Shown piece by piece: positions 26,235 through 32,398 of a DNA stretch of 32,398 nt. The DNA is taken from assembly GCF_014696435.1 (NCBI RefSeq), contig NZ_JACJQG010000094.1:1-32398 (forward strand). The letters are read 5' to 3'. A program made the translations under genes and the position numbers. Below the pieces are notes generated by a model, which was not told the origin of the DNA, made no database searches, and was given only the letters and a program-made list of their open reading frames with translations. The stretch comes from Calothrix anomala FACHB-343. Lineage in GTDB: Bacteria; Cyanobacteriota; Cyanobacteriia; Cyanobacteriales; Nostocaceae. Each line of letters starts with the position of its first letter. Positions within the stretch are counted from its first letter, which is position 1.

Positions 26235-26250
26235 CGACTTTGCAAAGTCG
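26235..26250. repeat. Perfect 16-bp palindrome between divergent genes
   Basis: CGACTTTGCAAAGTCG reads the same on both strands. It lies between the divergent kinase and helicase genes, and overlaps the TTG codons that would extend both frames. It may be a small interspersed repeat or a regulatory dyad. Its position argues against the TTG codons being true starts. Confidence 0.5.
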
Positions 26251-27886
26251 GATAAAAAACGACCGATGCTTTCTCTACAAGACGCTACGCGTGCTTGCTT
26301 CTCGGTTGCCCCTGGTGTCCTGTAATAAGAAATCTGAAATACCTATTACAAATGATGCTACATATTCAGATTATAAAGAGTTACTAAAATTTTTATCCAC
26401 TTTACCGGAAGACCCTACGTGTAATGTAGTCGAACTTGGGGATGAAGCAAGACTAACAGCTATCGCTGCATTGAGTGGATCAATTAATGGAATTAGCGAA
26501 GCAATGATCATCCAAACACAAACACTTCCTACTTTTGCTGCAACAGGTTATTTTCCATTTCAACTCACCCAGCAGCAGCAAAAAGCTTTAGATGCAATGT
26601 GGACATTTATACAGCCAACCGTGGTGTCTGCTTTATTTCTGCTGGTTGGCTATGCTGGAACTGGCAAGTCAACTATTGTTTTCCAATTAGTTAAAGTTCT
26701 TGTCGCTACAGGTAAGCGAGTTGTACTGTCTGCACCCACTAATAAAGCTGTAGGCGTGCTGCAACGCATGGCGGCAGAAAATGGCGTAACTGGGGTAGAA
26801 TTCTTCACCATTCACCAGTTGTTAGGACTGGGTATGGTAACTAGAGGTAAAGAGAAAGTACTGGATCAAACCGGGCCTTCTTATATCAATCTATTTGATG
26901 TTGTCTTTATTGATGAATGTTCCATGATTGGTAAACAACTGTGGCACTGGATAGAAGATGTTGCTAACCAATCATCCATCTGGACAAAAATCAAAATTAT
27001 TCTTATGGGCGATCCAGCACAGTTAAATCCAGTGAATGAAGGAAAATCCCCTAGTTTTCAAGTACCAGATAAAGCAGTATTGACTCAAGTTGTGCGTCAG
27101 GGAACTGGTAGCCCTTTGTTAGAATTTGTCACTGCTTGTCGCTATGCAGTCATCAAGAGTAAGTTTCCTTTTGAGCCTTATGCCAAATATCTGCCTGATA
27201 AAAGTAATGGGGCGTTGATGGTTAAACGTCAAACTTTGTTGCGCTATGCTTGCAAAAAGATGTCTAGAGAATTTGCTCAAAACCCAGATTGTTTCCGAAT
27301 TTTATCCTGGACTAATACTCAAGTTGACTTTTACAATCAGCAGATTCGCACACATTTATATGGTGAAAGTATCAATCGCTTTATTCCAGGAGAGAGATTA
27401 ATCACCAGAGATCCTGTGATTGCTCCTGATGGTAAAACTACGATTCTTGCTACCTCTACAGAGTTTACTGTTTTAGATGTCTTTGAGGATCGTTACAACA
27501 ATTATGATACTTGGAGATTAAAAGTAGAGACAGATGAAGGTATTGTCCGTCAAATCTACGTTTTGCATGAAAATGAGCAAAAACAATTTGACCAAGAAAG
27601 CAAACGTTTACTCACAAGTGCCAAACGAAATCCCTTTCTTTGGAAACAGTACTACAAACATTTAGAGCAGTTCGCCAACATCAGAAACTGTTTTGCATTA
27701 ACTGTTCATAATAGCCAAGGTAGCACTTTCAATGAAGCGGGTATTGATGGTCAAGATTTTAGCAAGCGACTTTATCCAGAACGAGGAGATGATCGTAAGG
27801 CAATCTTGTCAAAAATTAGAGAGTTTAATCGTCTGTACTATGTTTCTAGCTCACGGGCTAGACAGCGAATATTAGTTATCCGCTAA
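26240..27886 (+). CDS. SF1B DNA helicase (RecD/Pif1/Dda-like)
   Basis: The open frame gives 548 residues. An LTQQQQKALDAM N-motif (109-120) precedes Walker A GYAGTGKST (137-145). Then come motif Ia SAPTNKAVGVL, Walker B VFIDECSM (222-229) and motif III GDPAQLNPV (257-265). C-terminal motifs are ALTVHNSQGSTF and YYVSSSRARQRILV. This is the layout of 5'-3' SF1B helicases with a UvrD_C_2-type end. The start is unclear: TTG 26240 lies in a palindrome, GTG 26291/26315 lie in or just after an interspersed repeat, and ATG 26504 (460 aa) is the first ATG. None has a good ribosome binding site, so a repeat may have replaced the original 5' end. All helicase motifs are intact. A role in plasmid replication or transfer is inference. 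Confidence 0.88.
   Translation: MQSRIKNDRCFLYKTLRVLASRLPLVSCNKKSEIPITNDATYSDYKELLKFLSTLPEDPTCNVVELGDEARLTAIAALSGSINGISEAMIIQTQTLPTFAATGYFPFQLTQQQQKALDAMWTFIQPTVVSALFLLVGYAGTGKSTIVFQLVKVLVATGKRVVLSAPTNKAVGVLQRMAAENGVTGVEFFTIHQLLGLGMVTRGKEKVLDQTGPSYINLFDVVFIDECSMIGKQLWHWIEDVANQSSIWTKIKIILMGDPAQLNPVNEGKSPSFQVPDKAVLTQVVRQGTGSPLLEFVTACRYAVIKSKFPFEPYAKYLPDKSNGALMVKRQTLLRYACKKMSREFAQNPDCFRILSWTNTQVDFYNQQIRTHLYGESINRFIPGERLITRDPVIAPDGKTTILATSTEFTVLDVFEDRYNNYDTWRLKVETDEGIVRQIYVLHENEQKQFDQESKRLLTSAKRNPFLWKQYYKHLEQFANIRNCFALTVHNSQGSTFNEAGIDGQDFSKRLYPERGDDRKAILSKIREFNRLYYVSSSRARQRILVIR
26268..26291 (-). repeat. Interspersed repeat at the 5' end of the helicase frame
   Basis: Reverse-complement reading gives GCGTAGCGTCTTGTAGAGAA, the third copy of the family found at 4801-4850 and 24329-24373. 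Here it sits in the divergent intergenic region and is read through by the extended helicase frame as CFLYKTLR. Confidence 0.6.
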
Positions 27887-28346
27887 GAATTGTGTCTAGC
27901 AATCTCGAAACTAAATTCCGGATGTGACTGTTTTTCATACTTTGAGAGATGTGTTTACAATCATCAGTAAAAACACTCTCTTCAAAAGGAAATTGTTCTG
28001 TTTTAATTCATAAACTATGAGATACACGACTTCTCTAATAAGTCGTGTATCTGGATAGCACCTTTTTTATAAAAAAGCATTTCGTATACAAAGTAAAAGA
28101 ATAAAATTTCTAATTAAAATTATCTCAAATTTTAAATTTTAATTATTATAAAAATCCTTAGGTTGTATTGAATTTTTTAAGAATAAATTCTTTTTTGTAT
28201 AAATAGACTAATAAAAATTTGCAATTTATTTTTAAATATAAGTTAATTAAATAATTTGATGAATTTTGTGAATAAAAGCTGCTTTCAAATTAGTAGCTAT
28301 CAGGTAAAGCTAACGCTTTAGTTTACAGAGTTTAAAAACATTAATA
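27887..28346. other. AT-rich 460-bp intergenic region
   Basis: I see no gene. It holds a 13-bp-stem hairpin (28020-28052) and then about 250 very AT-rich bases with T- and A-runs, including a small palindrome AAGAATAAATTCTT near 28181-28194. It probably carries the 3' end of the helicase transcript and a promoter for the downstream module. Confidence 0.45.
28020..28052 (+). repeat. Perfect 13-bp-stem hairpin downstream of the helicase
   Basis: AGATACACGACTT (28020-28032) pairs exactly with AAGTCGTGTATCT (28040-28052) around a 7-base loop. A run of six T starts at 28063, 11 bases after the stem, so it is not a textbook terminator although it could act as one. Similar GATAC-CGACTT/AAGTCG-GTATC hairpins recur in Nostoc-type intergenic DNA. 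Confidence 0.65.
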
Positions 28347-28370
28347 TTGCTAGGAAATAGGGTAGAAGCA

Positions 28371-29438
28371 GTGATTACAAATTCAACCGAAACTTTTCTA
28401 AAAGATGCTGTTGTTGAAAGATATAACCTCTCTAAACTGAACAAAACTCGCATCCGCTTCAAGATTCAGTTAAAGAAGACAACTAAGAGTAATGCTCCCA
28501 AATGGAAAGATGTTCTCAAATATTCTCAAGAAGATGAGCAAGAATCTGACTTAGTGAAGGTCACAATCTCAGAAGTTGGTTTAAAGGGCATCAAGGTTTT
28601 TAAAGCTTTAGACGAAGCAGCGAACCAATTAAGGCAAGAAATTACTTCAGTGCAAGAATGGATGAATTATGACAATGGTGATTGGATTTGCCCTATAGAC
28701 TTAGCACCCTTGGTCTGGAATCAACTAATCGAAATTCGGGATAATATTGCACCTGTTTTACGCACTCAATTGAGAGAAGAGTATGACAAGGGGTACACAG
28801 ACTATCAAGAACGTATTGACAACTTTCTCTCACTCAATGCTTGGCAATTATCTGTAGAACAACAACAAGAAGTTAAGCAGAACCTAGTAAAAGCTTTTCC
28901 TTGTTTAGAGGAATTAGAGGACTATTTACAAGTAGTAATTGGTCGTCCTGTTATTATTCCTGCCATCAGTGAACAACTGTCAGAGAAGCAAGCTGAATGC
29001 TTAGAGCAAATAACTCGGTTTATCGAACAGTATGACAGAAATTTAGAACAAACATTGAGGGAATCAGCGATCGCTCTCGGTGAACAACTAGCAGCCCAGT
29101 TGCTCGAAGATTTGAGCAATTGGGAACCAGGACGCAAGCCGGTCAACTTCAAAAAGAAGATGGAACGCCATTTCAAAAAAGTCCAAATGCTTTTGGCTAA
29201 CGCCAGTTTTGAAGCAGGTAGCAGTCTTGGACAAATGATGACTCATCTAGAGAATATTCTCGAAAACGCTTCTGTTGATGCCAAAAAGCTAGATTCACAA
29301 GGGCGTTCTCAGTTGCAGGAAAAAATGGACGAAATTTACTCCAAGCTTCTGGATGAACAACGCCATCTTCAACGATTAGCAAGCGATGAGGGTATGGGCT
29401 TAACCAGAGCTACAGCGATGTCTCTCAAACTTCGCTAG
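28371..29438 (+). CDS. Helix-rich hypothetical protein at the head of the AAA module
   Basis: I do not recognise a family. From GTG 28371 it has 355 residues; a TAGGG stands nine bases before this codon, whereas the alternative TTG 28347 has nothing comparable. The N-terminus is basic (LSKLNKTRIRFKIQLKKTTK). The rest is mainly helical and charged: REEYDKGYTDYQERIDNFLS, then QLSEKQAECLEQITRFIEQYDRNLEQTL, with a Lys-rich FKKKMERHFKK near 264-274. A C-terminal coiled coil follows, ending GLTRATAMSLKLR. There are no membrane or signal segments. It is the first gene of a same-strand series leading to the Ycf46-like ATPase, so it may be a partner or substrate of that ATPase; this is guilt by association. 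Confidence 0.7.
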   Translation: MITNSTETFLKDAVVERYNLSKLNKTRIRFKIQLKKTTKSNAPKWKDVLKYSQEDEQESDLVKVTISEVGLKGIKVFKALDEAANQLRQEITSVQEWMNYDNGDWICPIDLAPLVWNQLIEIRDNIAPVLRTQLREEYDKGYTDYQERIDNFLSLNAWQLSVEQQQEVKQNLVKAFPCLEELEDYLQVVIGRPVIIPAISEQLSEKQAECLEQITRFIEQYDRNLEQTLRESAIALGEQLAAQLLEDLSNWEPGRKPVNFKKKMERHFKKVQMLLANASFEAGSSLGQMMTHLENILENASVDAKKLDSQGRSQLQEKMDEIYSKLLDEQRHLQRLASDEGMGLTRATAMSLKLR

Positions 29439-29445
29439 AAAAAAA

Positions 29446-29479
29446 CAATCAAGGATGCACTTAGTATCGTCCTTGATTG
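29446..29479 (+). terminator. Possible hairpin terminator after the helix-rich gene
   Basis: CAATCAAGGA (29446-29455) and TCCTTGATTG (29470-29479) pair perfectly across a 14-base loop, seven bases after the stop. There is an A-run before the stem but no T-run after it on the plus strand, so termination efficiency is uncertain. Confidence 0.35.
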
Positions 29480-29490
29480 AAAACGGGTGT

Positions 29491-29523
29491 GGGGGAGCCA
29501 CTGCGGTGGACGGGTTTCCCGTC
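29491..29523 (+). repeat. GC-rich interspersed repeat with hairpin
   Basis: GGGGGAGCCACTGCGGTGGA is followed by GACGGG (29509-29514), TTT and CCCGTC (29518-29523), a perfect 6-bp stem with a 3-base loop. Sequences of this type are scattered through Nostoc-like intergenic regions. It is far richer in G+C than its surroundings. Confidence 0.5.
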
Positions 29524-29573
29524 TATGCGCGAGCTATTAGAAGTCAACAGTCCATAGTATTTAGAGGTAGGAA

Positions 29574-30020
29574 ATGTCACACTTTTCAACTGTCACTACA
29601 AAACTAACTAATCGTGAATGTTTAGTACAAGCTCTACAAGATTTGCAGCTTACCGTGCAAGTTTATGAAAAACCACAATCGCTAAAAGGATATTACGGCG
29701 ACTCCCAAGGGAAAAGTGCTGAGATTATTGTCCCTGGTCGTACTTTAAGTGTTCGCGCAGACATTGGGTTTAAGTGGGATCGAGAGGCAGGGGTGTATCA
29801 ACTTATTCATGATGCCTATGAAACTGTACCTCGGCTAGGAGAAAACTTCTTTTCGCACACCCTAATACAAGCCTACGGCAAGAAGATGGTTCGCGCTAAA
29901 GCAGCACAGTTACAAGAACATCTAGGAGAATGCAGCATCACAGAAGAAACCAATGGTCATGTACATACTTTGCGCCTTGCATTTTCAGCACATCAGCAAA
30001 CTCAACAAGTACGGAGATAA
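29574..30020 (+). CDS. Ycf35-like protein (DUF1257)
   Basis: A 148-residue soluble protein beginning MSHFSTVTTKLTNRECLVQA, the hallmark start of the Ycf35/DUF1257 family of cyanobacteria and red-lineage plastids. Other family features are GYYGDSQGKSAEIIV, DIGFKWDREAGVYQLI and a C-terminal block IQAYGKKMVRAKA. The length is a little above the usual 120-130 because of a C-terminal Gln-rich tail. GAGGTAGGAA precedes the ATG at good spacing. Four bases separate it from the DUF2997-like gene, so the two are probably co-translated. Family function is unknown; chromosomal homologues also lie near DUF2997 and AAA+ genes. The copy here is probably a diverged paralogue. Confidence 0.88.
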   Translation: MSHFSTVTTKLTNRECLVQALQDLQLTVQVYEKPQSLKGYYGDSQGKSAEIIVPGRTLSVRADIGFKWDREAGVYQLIHDAYETVPRLGENFFSHTLIQAYGKKMVRAKAAQLQEHLGECSITEETNGHVHTLRLAFSAHQQTQQVRR

Positions 30021-30023
30021 CTT

Positions 30024-30230
30024 ATGGAACGGACAATATTAATACATTTTGACACTGCTACAGGTGAAGTGAAAATAGAAGCCGAGGGATTTGAGGGATT
30101 GTCGTGCCTAGAAGCAACCCAACCCTTTGAGGAAGCTTTAGGCATAGTGCAAGGCGAACGCACTTACAAACCAGAATCTCAACAACAGCTTCGTAGTATG
30201 ATTACTCAACAACAACAGTTGTACCAATAA
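30024..30230 (+). CDS. DUF2997-like small protein
   Basis: A 68-residue protein: a beta-hairpin start (TILIHFDTATGEVKIEAEGF), then GLSCLEATQPFEEALG, the conserved heart of DUF2997 proteins that accompany Ycf35. A Gln-rich tail follows. A CGGAGATAAC ribosome binding site lies in the end of the upstream gene. It is likely a partner of the Ycf35-like protein. No enzymatic motif is visible. Confidence 0.8.
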   Translation: MERTILIHFDTATGEVKIEAEGFEGLSCLEATQPFEEALGIVQGERTYKPESQQQLRSMITQQQQLYQ

Positions 30231-30426
30231 ATGATCGTGACTTACGTACAGGTAAGGGAAAATCAAACCGCAGAGGACACGGAGAAATAGGAGTTTCAGA
30301 GAGTTATTGCGTAAGTTTTAATGATTACAAGGGAGAGACTTCTTTAATAATTCCTTATCTTCGTGTCCTCCCTGTACCGCCTTTTCTTCACCTAAATAAA
30401 CGTGCCATTTCGCCAACAAACATTCG
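30231..30426. other. Intergenic repeat-like segment within the AAA module
   Basis: About 196 bases without a gene. AACCGCAGAGGACACGGAGA (30269-30288) and a TCTTCGTGTCCTCCCTGTAC segment near 30358-30377 are opposite-strand versions of a GAGGACACGGAG-type interspersed sequence. Insertion of such a repeat may have opened up a formerly tight operon. Confidence 0.4.
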
Positions 30427-30720
30427 ATGGGGGACGAGGAAAATCCCCCCGCACAATTTTCTATGAGCGAACTACCTGAAGATTATCCGATGCTCCATAT
30501 TTACCCCTCACAAGGAGCGCGGCAACCAGTAATTATCAAAGGAAATGCAGAGGGACTGTGCGCTTTAGTCAATGCCCTAATTTCCGCCATTGCTCATCCA
30601 AATTCTTCTGGAGTTGCTGAAGTTTTTAATGGCGATGCCGAAGTTTACGAAGTAGTCGTGAATCTTGTTACCACTCACGAAAAACTTTCTCCCGTACCCG
30701 ATCAAAATTCGCAACAATGA
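30427..30720 (+). CDS. Small conserved-looking protein upstream of the Ycf46-like ATPase
   Basis: The frame gives 97 residues from ATG 30427, or 85 from ATG 30463 (MSELPEDYPMLHIYPS), which looks more like a natural protein start. The core PMLHIYPSQGARQPVIIKGN, then AEGLCALVNALISAIAH, suggests a small alpha/beta domain. The end is Pro/Gln-rich. Its stop overlaps the ATG of the ATPase (ATGA), so translation is coupled and a physical partnership is likely. A GGGGGA/TCCCCC hairpin (30429-30449) overlaps the first ATG. I have no family name. Confidence 0.65.
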   Translation: MGDEENPPAQFSMSELPEDYPMLHIYPSQGARQPVIIKGNAEGLCALVNALISAIAHPNSSGVAEVFNGDAEVYEVVVNLVTTHEKLSPVPDQNSQQ

Positions 30721-32372
30721 AACTATCAAACTTGATTACCACCATTGATTCTCAAATACCCATCGTGGCAATAGATGTTCTTTCCCCCGAAGAAGCCACT
30801 ATCATTCAGTGGTTAACTACTGAAGTGATGGACAAACTTAACAGTCCTGTGTACTTCTGGAATTTGGGAGTTTCCGGCTTAGAACAATGTCTGATTGCTG
30901 ACGACGGTGGACTGGTGTTCAAATCAGTCGAGACGTATAAAAAGCCGCCTCACATAGACCCTTTAATATATGTGTTCGAGTACATCAATAATTTTGGCAG
31001 TAATGGAGTTTTTATCCTGGGAGATGTTCACCCTTTTGTGGGTCAAAACTCCCTGCAATTAAGTTGGGAAGTCCTCACTAGAGTCAAAAACTTGTACCAT
31101 CGCCTGAAACCAACTGAAAAGCGAATTGTATTTTTAGGTCAAAACATTCAACTGCACGAATCTCTGCTGAGATTGATTCCTTGCTGTGAAGTTCCTCTAC
31201 CCTGTATTGAGCAAATTCAAGAGCACTTAGAATCATATGTGTTGTACTTGCAAGAATCTGCCGGTGAGCAAGAGGTAACTTTTACCGTATCTCTCACCAT
31301 TGAAGATAAAGAAACCTTGGCAAGAGCAGCATTAGGGCTAACCTTGGAGGAAATTAGCGACTTTCTCCGGCTGACTATCAAGGAGCGATTAACTTCTAAA
31401 GGTATAGTAATTGATGCTACGGCCATCCCTTTGGTTGTGGAATACAAAACCCGCCTACTGGCTCAAATGGGTATTGAATTAGGTAAACCGGCGACCATAC
31501 CTTTTGGTGGACTAGACCTGTTGCGGGATTGGTTGCAACGCCGCCGCCGATTATTTTCCCAAGAAGCGCGATCGCTAAATCTACCTCAGCCTAAAGGTGT
31601 GTTACTGGCAGGGCCACCAGGAACAGGTAAATCAATAGTGGCGAAAAACATTGCAACCATACTCAACCTTCCACTGCTGCAATTAGATATTGCCTCAATG
31701 CTTGGTAGCTTGGTTGGAGAATCTGAGGGCAATGTCCGCCGCGCACTCAAGACTGCTGAAGCGATCGCACCCTGTATCTTGTGGATTGATGAGGTTGAGA
31801 AAGCACTTTCAGCTAATGGCGATACTTCTGGAGTCTCACAAAGGATTCTGGGAAATATCCTCACTTTTATGTCTGAATGTACGGCGGGAGTGTTTGTAGT
31901 GGCAACTTGTAATGACCCAACAGCACTGCCTATTGAGTTCAAGAGAAAAGGGCGGTTTGATGAGAATTTCTTCGTTGACTTGCCTACCGAGTTGGAACGT
32001 TGCCAGATTCTCAAGATTCACTTAGAACGGTTTGGTATAGAAGTTCCGCAGGAATATTTAGAGGCGATCGCTGCTAGTACTGACAAGTTTAGTGGTGCTG
32101 AGTTAGAAACCCTAGCATCAGAAGCAGCACTACTGGCTTTTGATGAGGGAAGACCTCAGCAGGTTACACTGGCTGATTTGGAAAATTGCCAGCACAACAT
32201 CACCCCTTTAGCCGTTCAAGATGCTGCTGCTGTTGAACGGATGCAGTCTTGGTCAAAGATTGCCCGACCAGCTTCTAGCCCTGTGCAGATGTCTAAGAGG
32301 GTGTTTGAAAAGTTTTTAGGGGTCAAATTTTATGCTAGCCGCCTCACCATAATACGGATCATAGCAAGGTAG
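30717..32372 (+). CDS. Ycf46-like AAA+ ATPase, C-terminus probably altered by an insertion
   Basis: A 551-residue ATPase with a non-catalytic N-terminal region (about 1-240; begins LITTIDSQIPIVAIDVLSPE) and a functional AAA+ domain. The latter has Walker A GPPGTGKS (299-306), Walker B ILWIDEVEK with D358/E359, sensor-like VVATCNDPTALP and an arginine-finger region RKGRFDENF. The C-terminal helical lid has FSGAELETLASEAALLAFDE. This is the Ycf46 architecture of cyanobacteria and plastids. After ARPASSPVQMSK the last 24 residues (RVFEKFLGVKFYASR...) read through what looks like the end of an insertion sequence, so the natural tail is probably lost; the catalytic core is intact. It is coupled to the 97-residue gene upstream. 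Confidence 0.85.
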   Translation: MKLSNLITTIDSQIPIVAIDVLSPEEATIIQWLTTEVMDKLNSPVYFWNLGVSGLEQCLIADDGGLVFKSVETYKKPPHIDPLIYVFEYINNFGSNGVFILGDVHPFVGQNSLQLSWEVLTRVKNLYHRLKPTEKRIVFLGQNIQLHESLLRLIPCCEVPLPCIEQIQEHLESYVLYLQESAGEQEVTFTVSLTIEDKETLARAALGLTLEEISDFLRLTIKERLTSKGIVIDATAIPLVVEYKTRLLAQMGIELGKPATIPFGGLDLLRDWLQRRRRLFSQEARSLNLPQPKGVLLAGPPGTGKSIVAKNIATILNLPLLQLDIASMLGSLVGESEGNVRRALKTAEAIAPCILWIDEVEKALSANGDTSGVSQRILGNILTFMSECTAGVFVVATCNDPTALPIEFKRKGRFDENFFVDLPTELERCQILKIHLERFGIEVPQEYLEAIAASTDKFSGAELETLASEAALLAFDEGRPQQVTLADLENCQHNITPLAVQDAAAVERMQSWSKIARPASSPVQMSKRVFEKFLGVKFYASRLTIIRIIAR

Positions 32373-32398
32373 ATAAAGGTTTCTGAAGTTTCGGGTAA
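32297..32398. mobile_element. Probable end of an insertion sequence (partial, runs off the window)
   Basis: From 32297 the sequence GAGGGTGTTTGAAAAGTTTT resembles the terminal inverted repeats of insertion sequences common in Nostocales. It changes character abruptly from the ATPase codons, and the ATPase frame ends within it at 32372. Only about 100 bases are visible, with no transposase. The call relies on recognition of the terminus and on the break in protein conservation. Confidence 0.35.

Noticed and set aside
31586-32014. 142-codon minus-strand open frame opposite the AAA+ ATPase
   Set aside because: It is fully antisense to conserved AAA+ motifs, and its translation (Ser/Arg-rich) shows no recognisable protein features.
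1-32398. CRISPR array, tRNA or rRNA genes
   Set aside because: No regularly spaced direct repeats and no cloverleaf or rRNA-like segments were seen.

Overview
The window looks like part of a large plasmid or integrated conjugative element of a filamentous, heterocyst-type cyanobacterium (Nostocales). By eye I count 19 copies of the cyanobacterial HIP1 octamer GCGATCGC. There are also several interspersed repeats typical of Nostoc/Calothrix-like genomes, plastid-type ycf35/ycf46-like genes, and DUF4118/PAS hybrid kinases of a common cyanobacterial style. Intergenic DNA is AT-rich and full of small palindromic repeats. There are no rRNA or tRNA genes.

Layout: (1) 1-2.4 kb holds a truncated NarL-type response regulator remnant on the minus strand, a REC-histidine kinase gene, and a small acidic hypothetical protein. 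(2) 2.6-6.0 kb is a large gene whose product carries the hallmarks of single-chain RNA polymerases of the cellular RdRP/YonO type: an ADFDGDQ catalytic motif, an upstream FQFR...KGT barrel region, and a downstream NKVG...VDSPK element. (3) 6.15-10.84 kb (minus) is one AT-rich gene without HIP1 sites. It encodes a PD-(D/E)xK nuclease fused to a STAND-type NTPase and a long helical C-terminus, which is Avs-like antiviral architecture. (4) 11.0-22.7 kb is a co-directional type IV secretion (conjugation) cluster. In order it encodes an unknown 674-aa protein, a VirB2-like pilin candidate, a membrane-anchored VirB4-type ATPase, a secreted VirB5/TrbJ-like protein, and VirB6/TrbL-, VirB8/TrbF-, VirB10/TrbI- and VirB9/TrbG-like proteins. 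VirB11, VirD4 and a clear relaxase are not in the window. (5) 23-24.2 kb is a membrane/coiled-coil/SmpA-like protein. (6) 24.2-26.2 kb (minus) is a hybrid sensor kinase whose receiver domain carries an in-frame repeat insertion. (7) 26.2-27.9 kb is a RecD/Pif1/Dda-type SF1B helicase. (8) 28.4-32.4 kb is a co-directional module: an unknown helical protein, Ycf35 (DUF1257)-like, DUF2997-like, a 97-aa protein, and a Ycf46-like AAA+ ATPase. The ATPase C-terminus appears to run into the end of an insertion sequence at the right edge.

How the genes fit together: the T4SS genes would build a mating-pair channel. The Avs-like protein is a candidate defence cargo. The RdRP/YonO-like polymerase and the SF1B helicase are nucleic-acid enzymes of unknown role that could serve replication, priming or early transcription of the element; that is inference. 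The Ycf35/DUF2997/Ycf46-like block is a plasmid-borne copy of a module otherwise best known from cyanobacterial chromosomes and red-lineage plastids.
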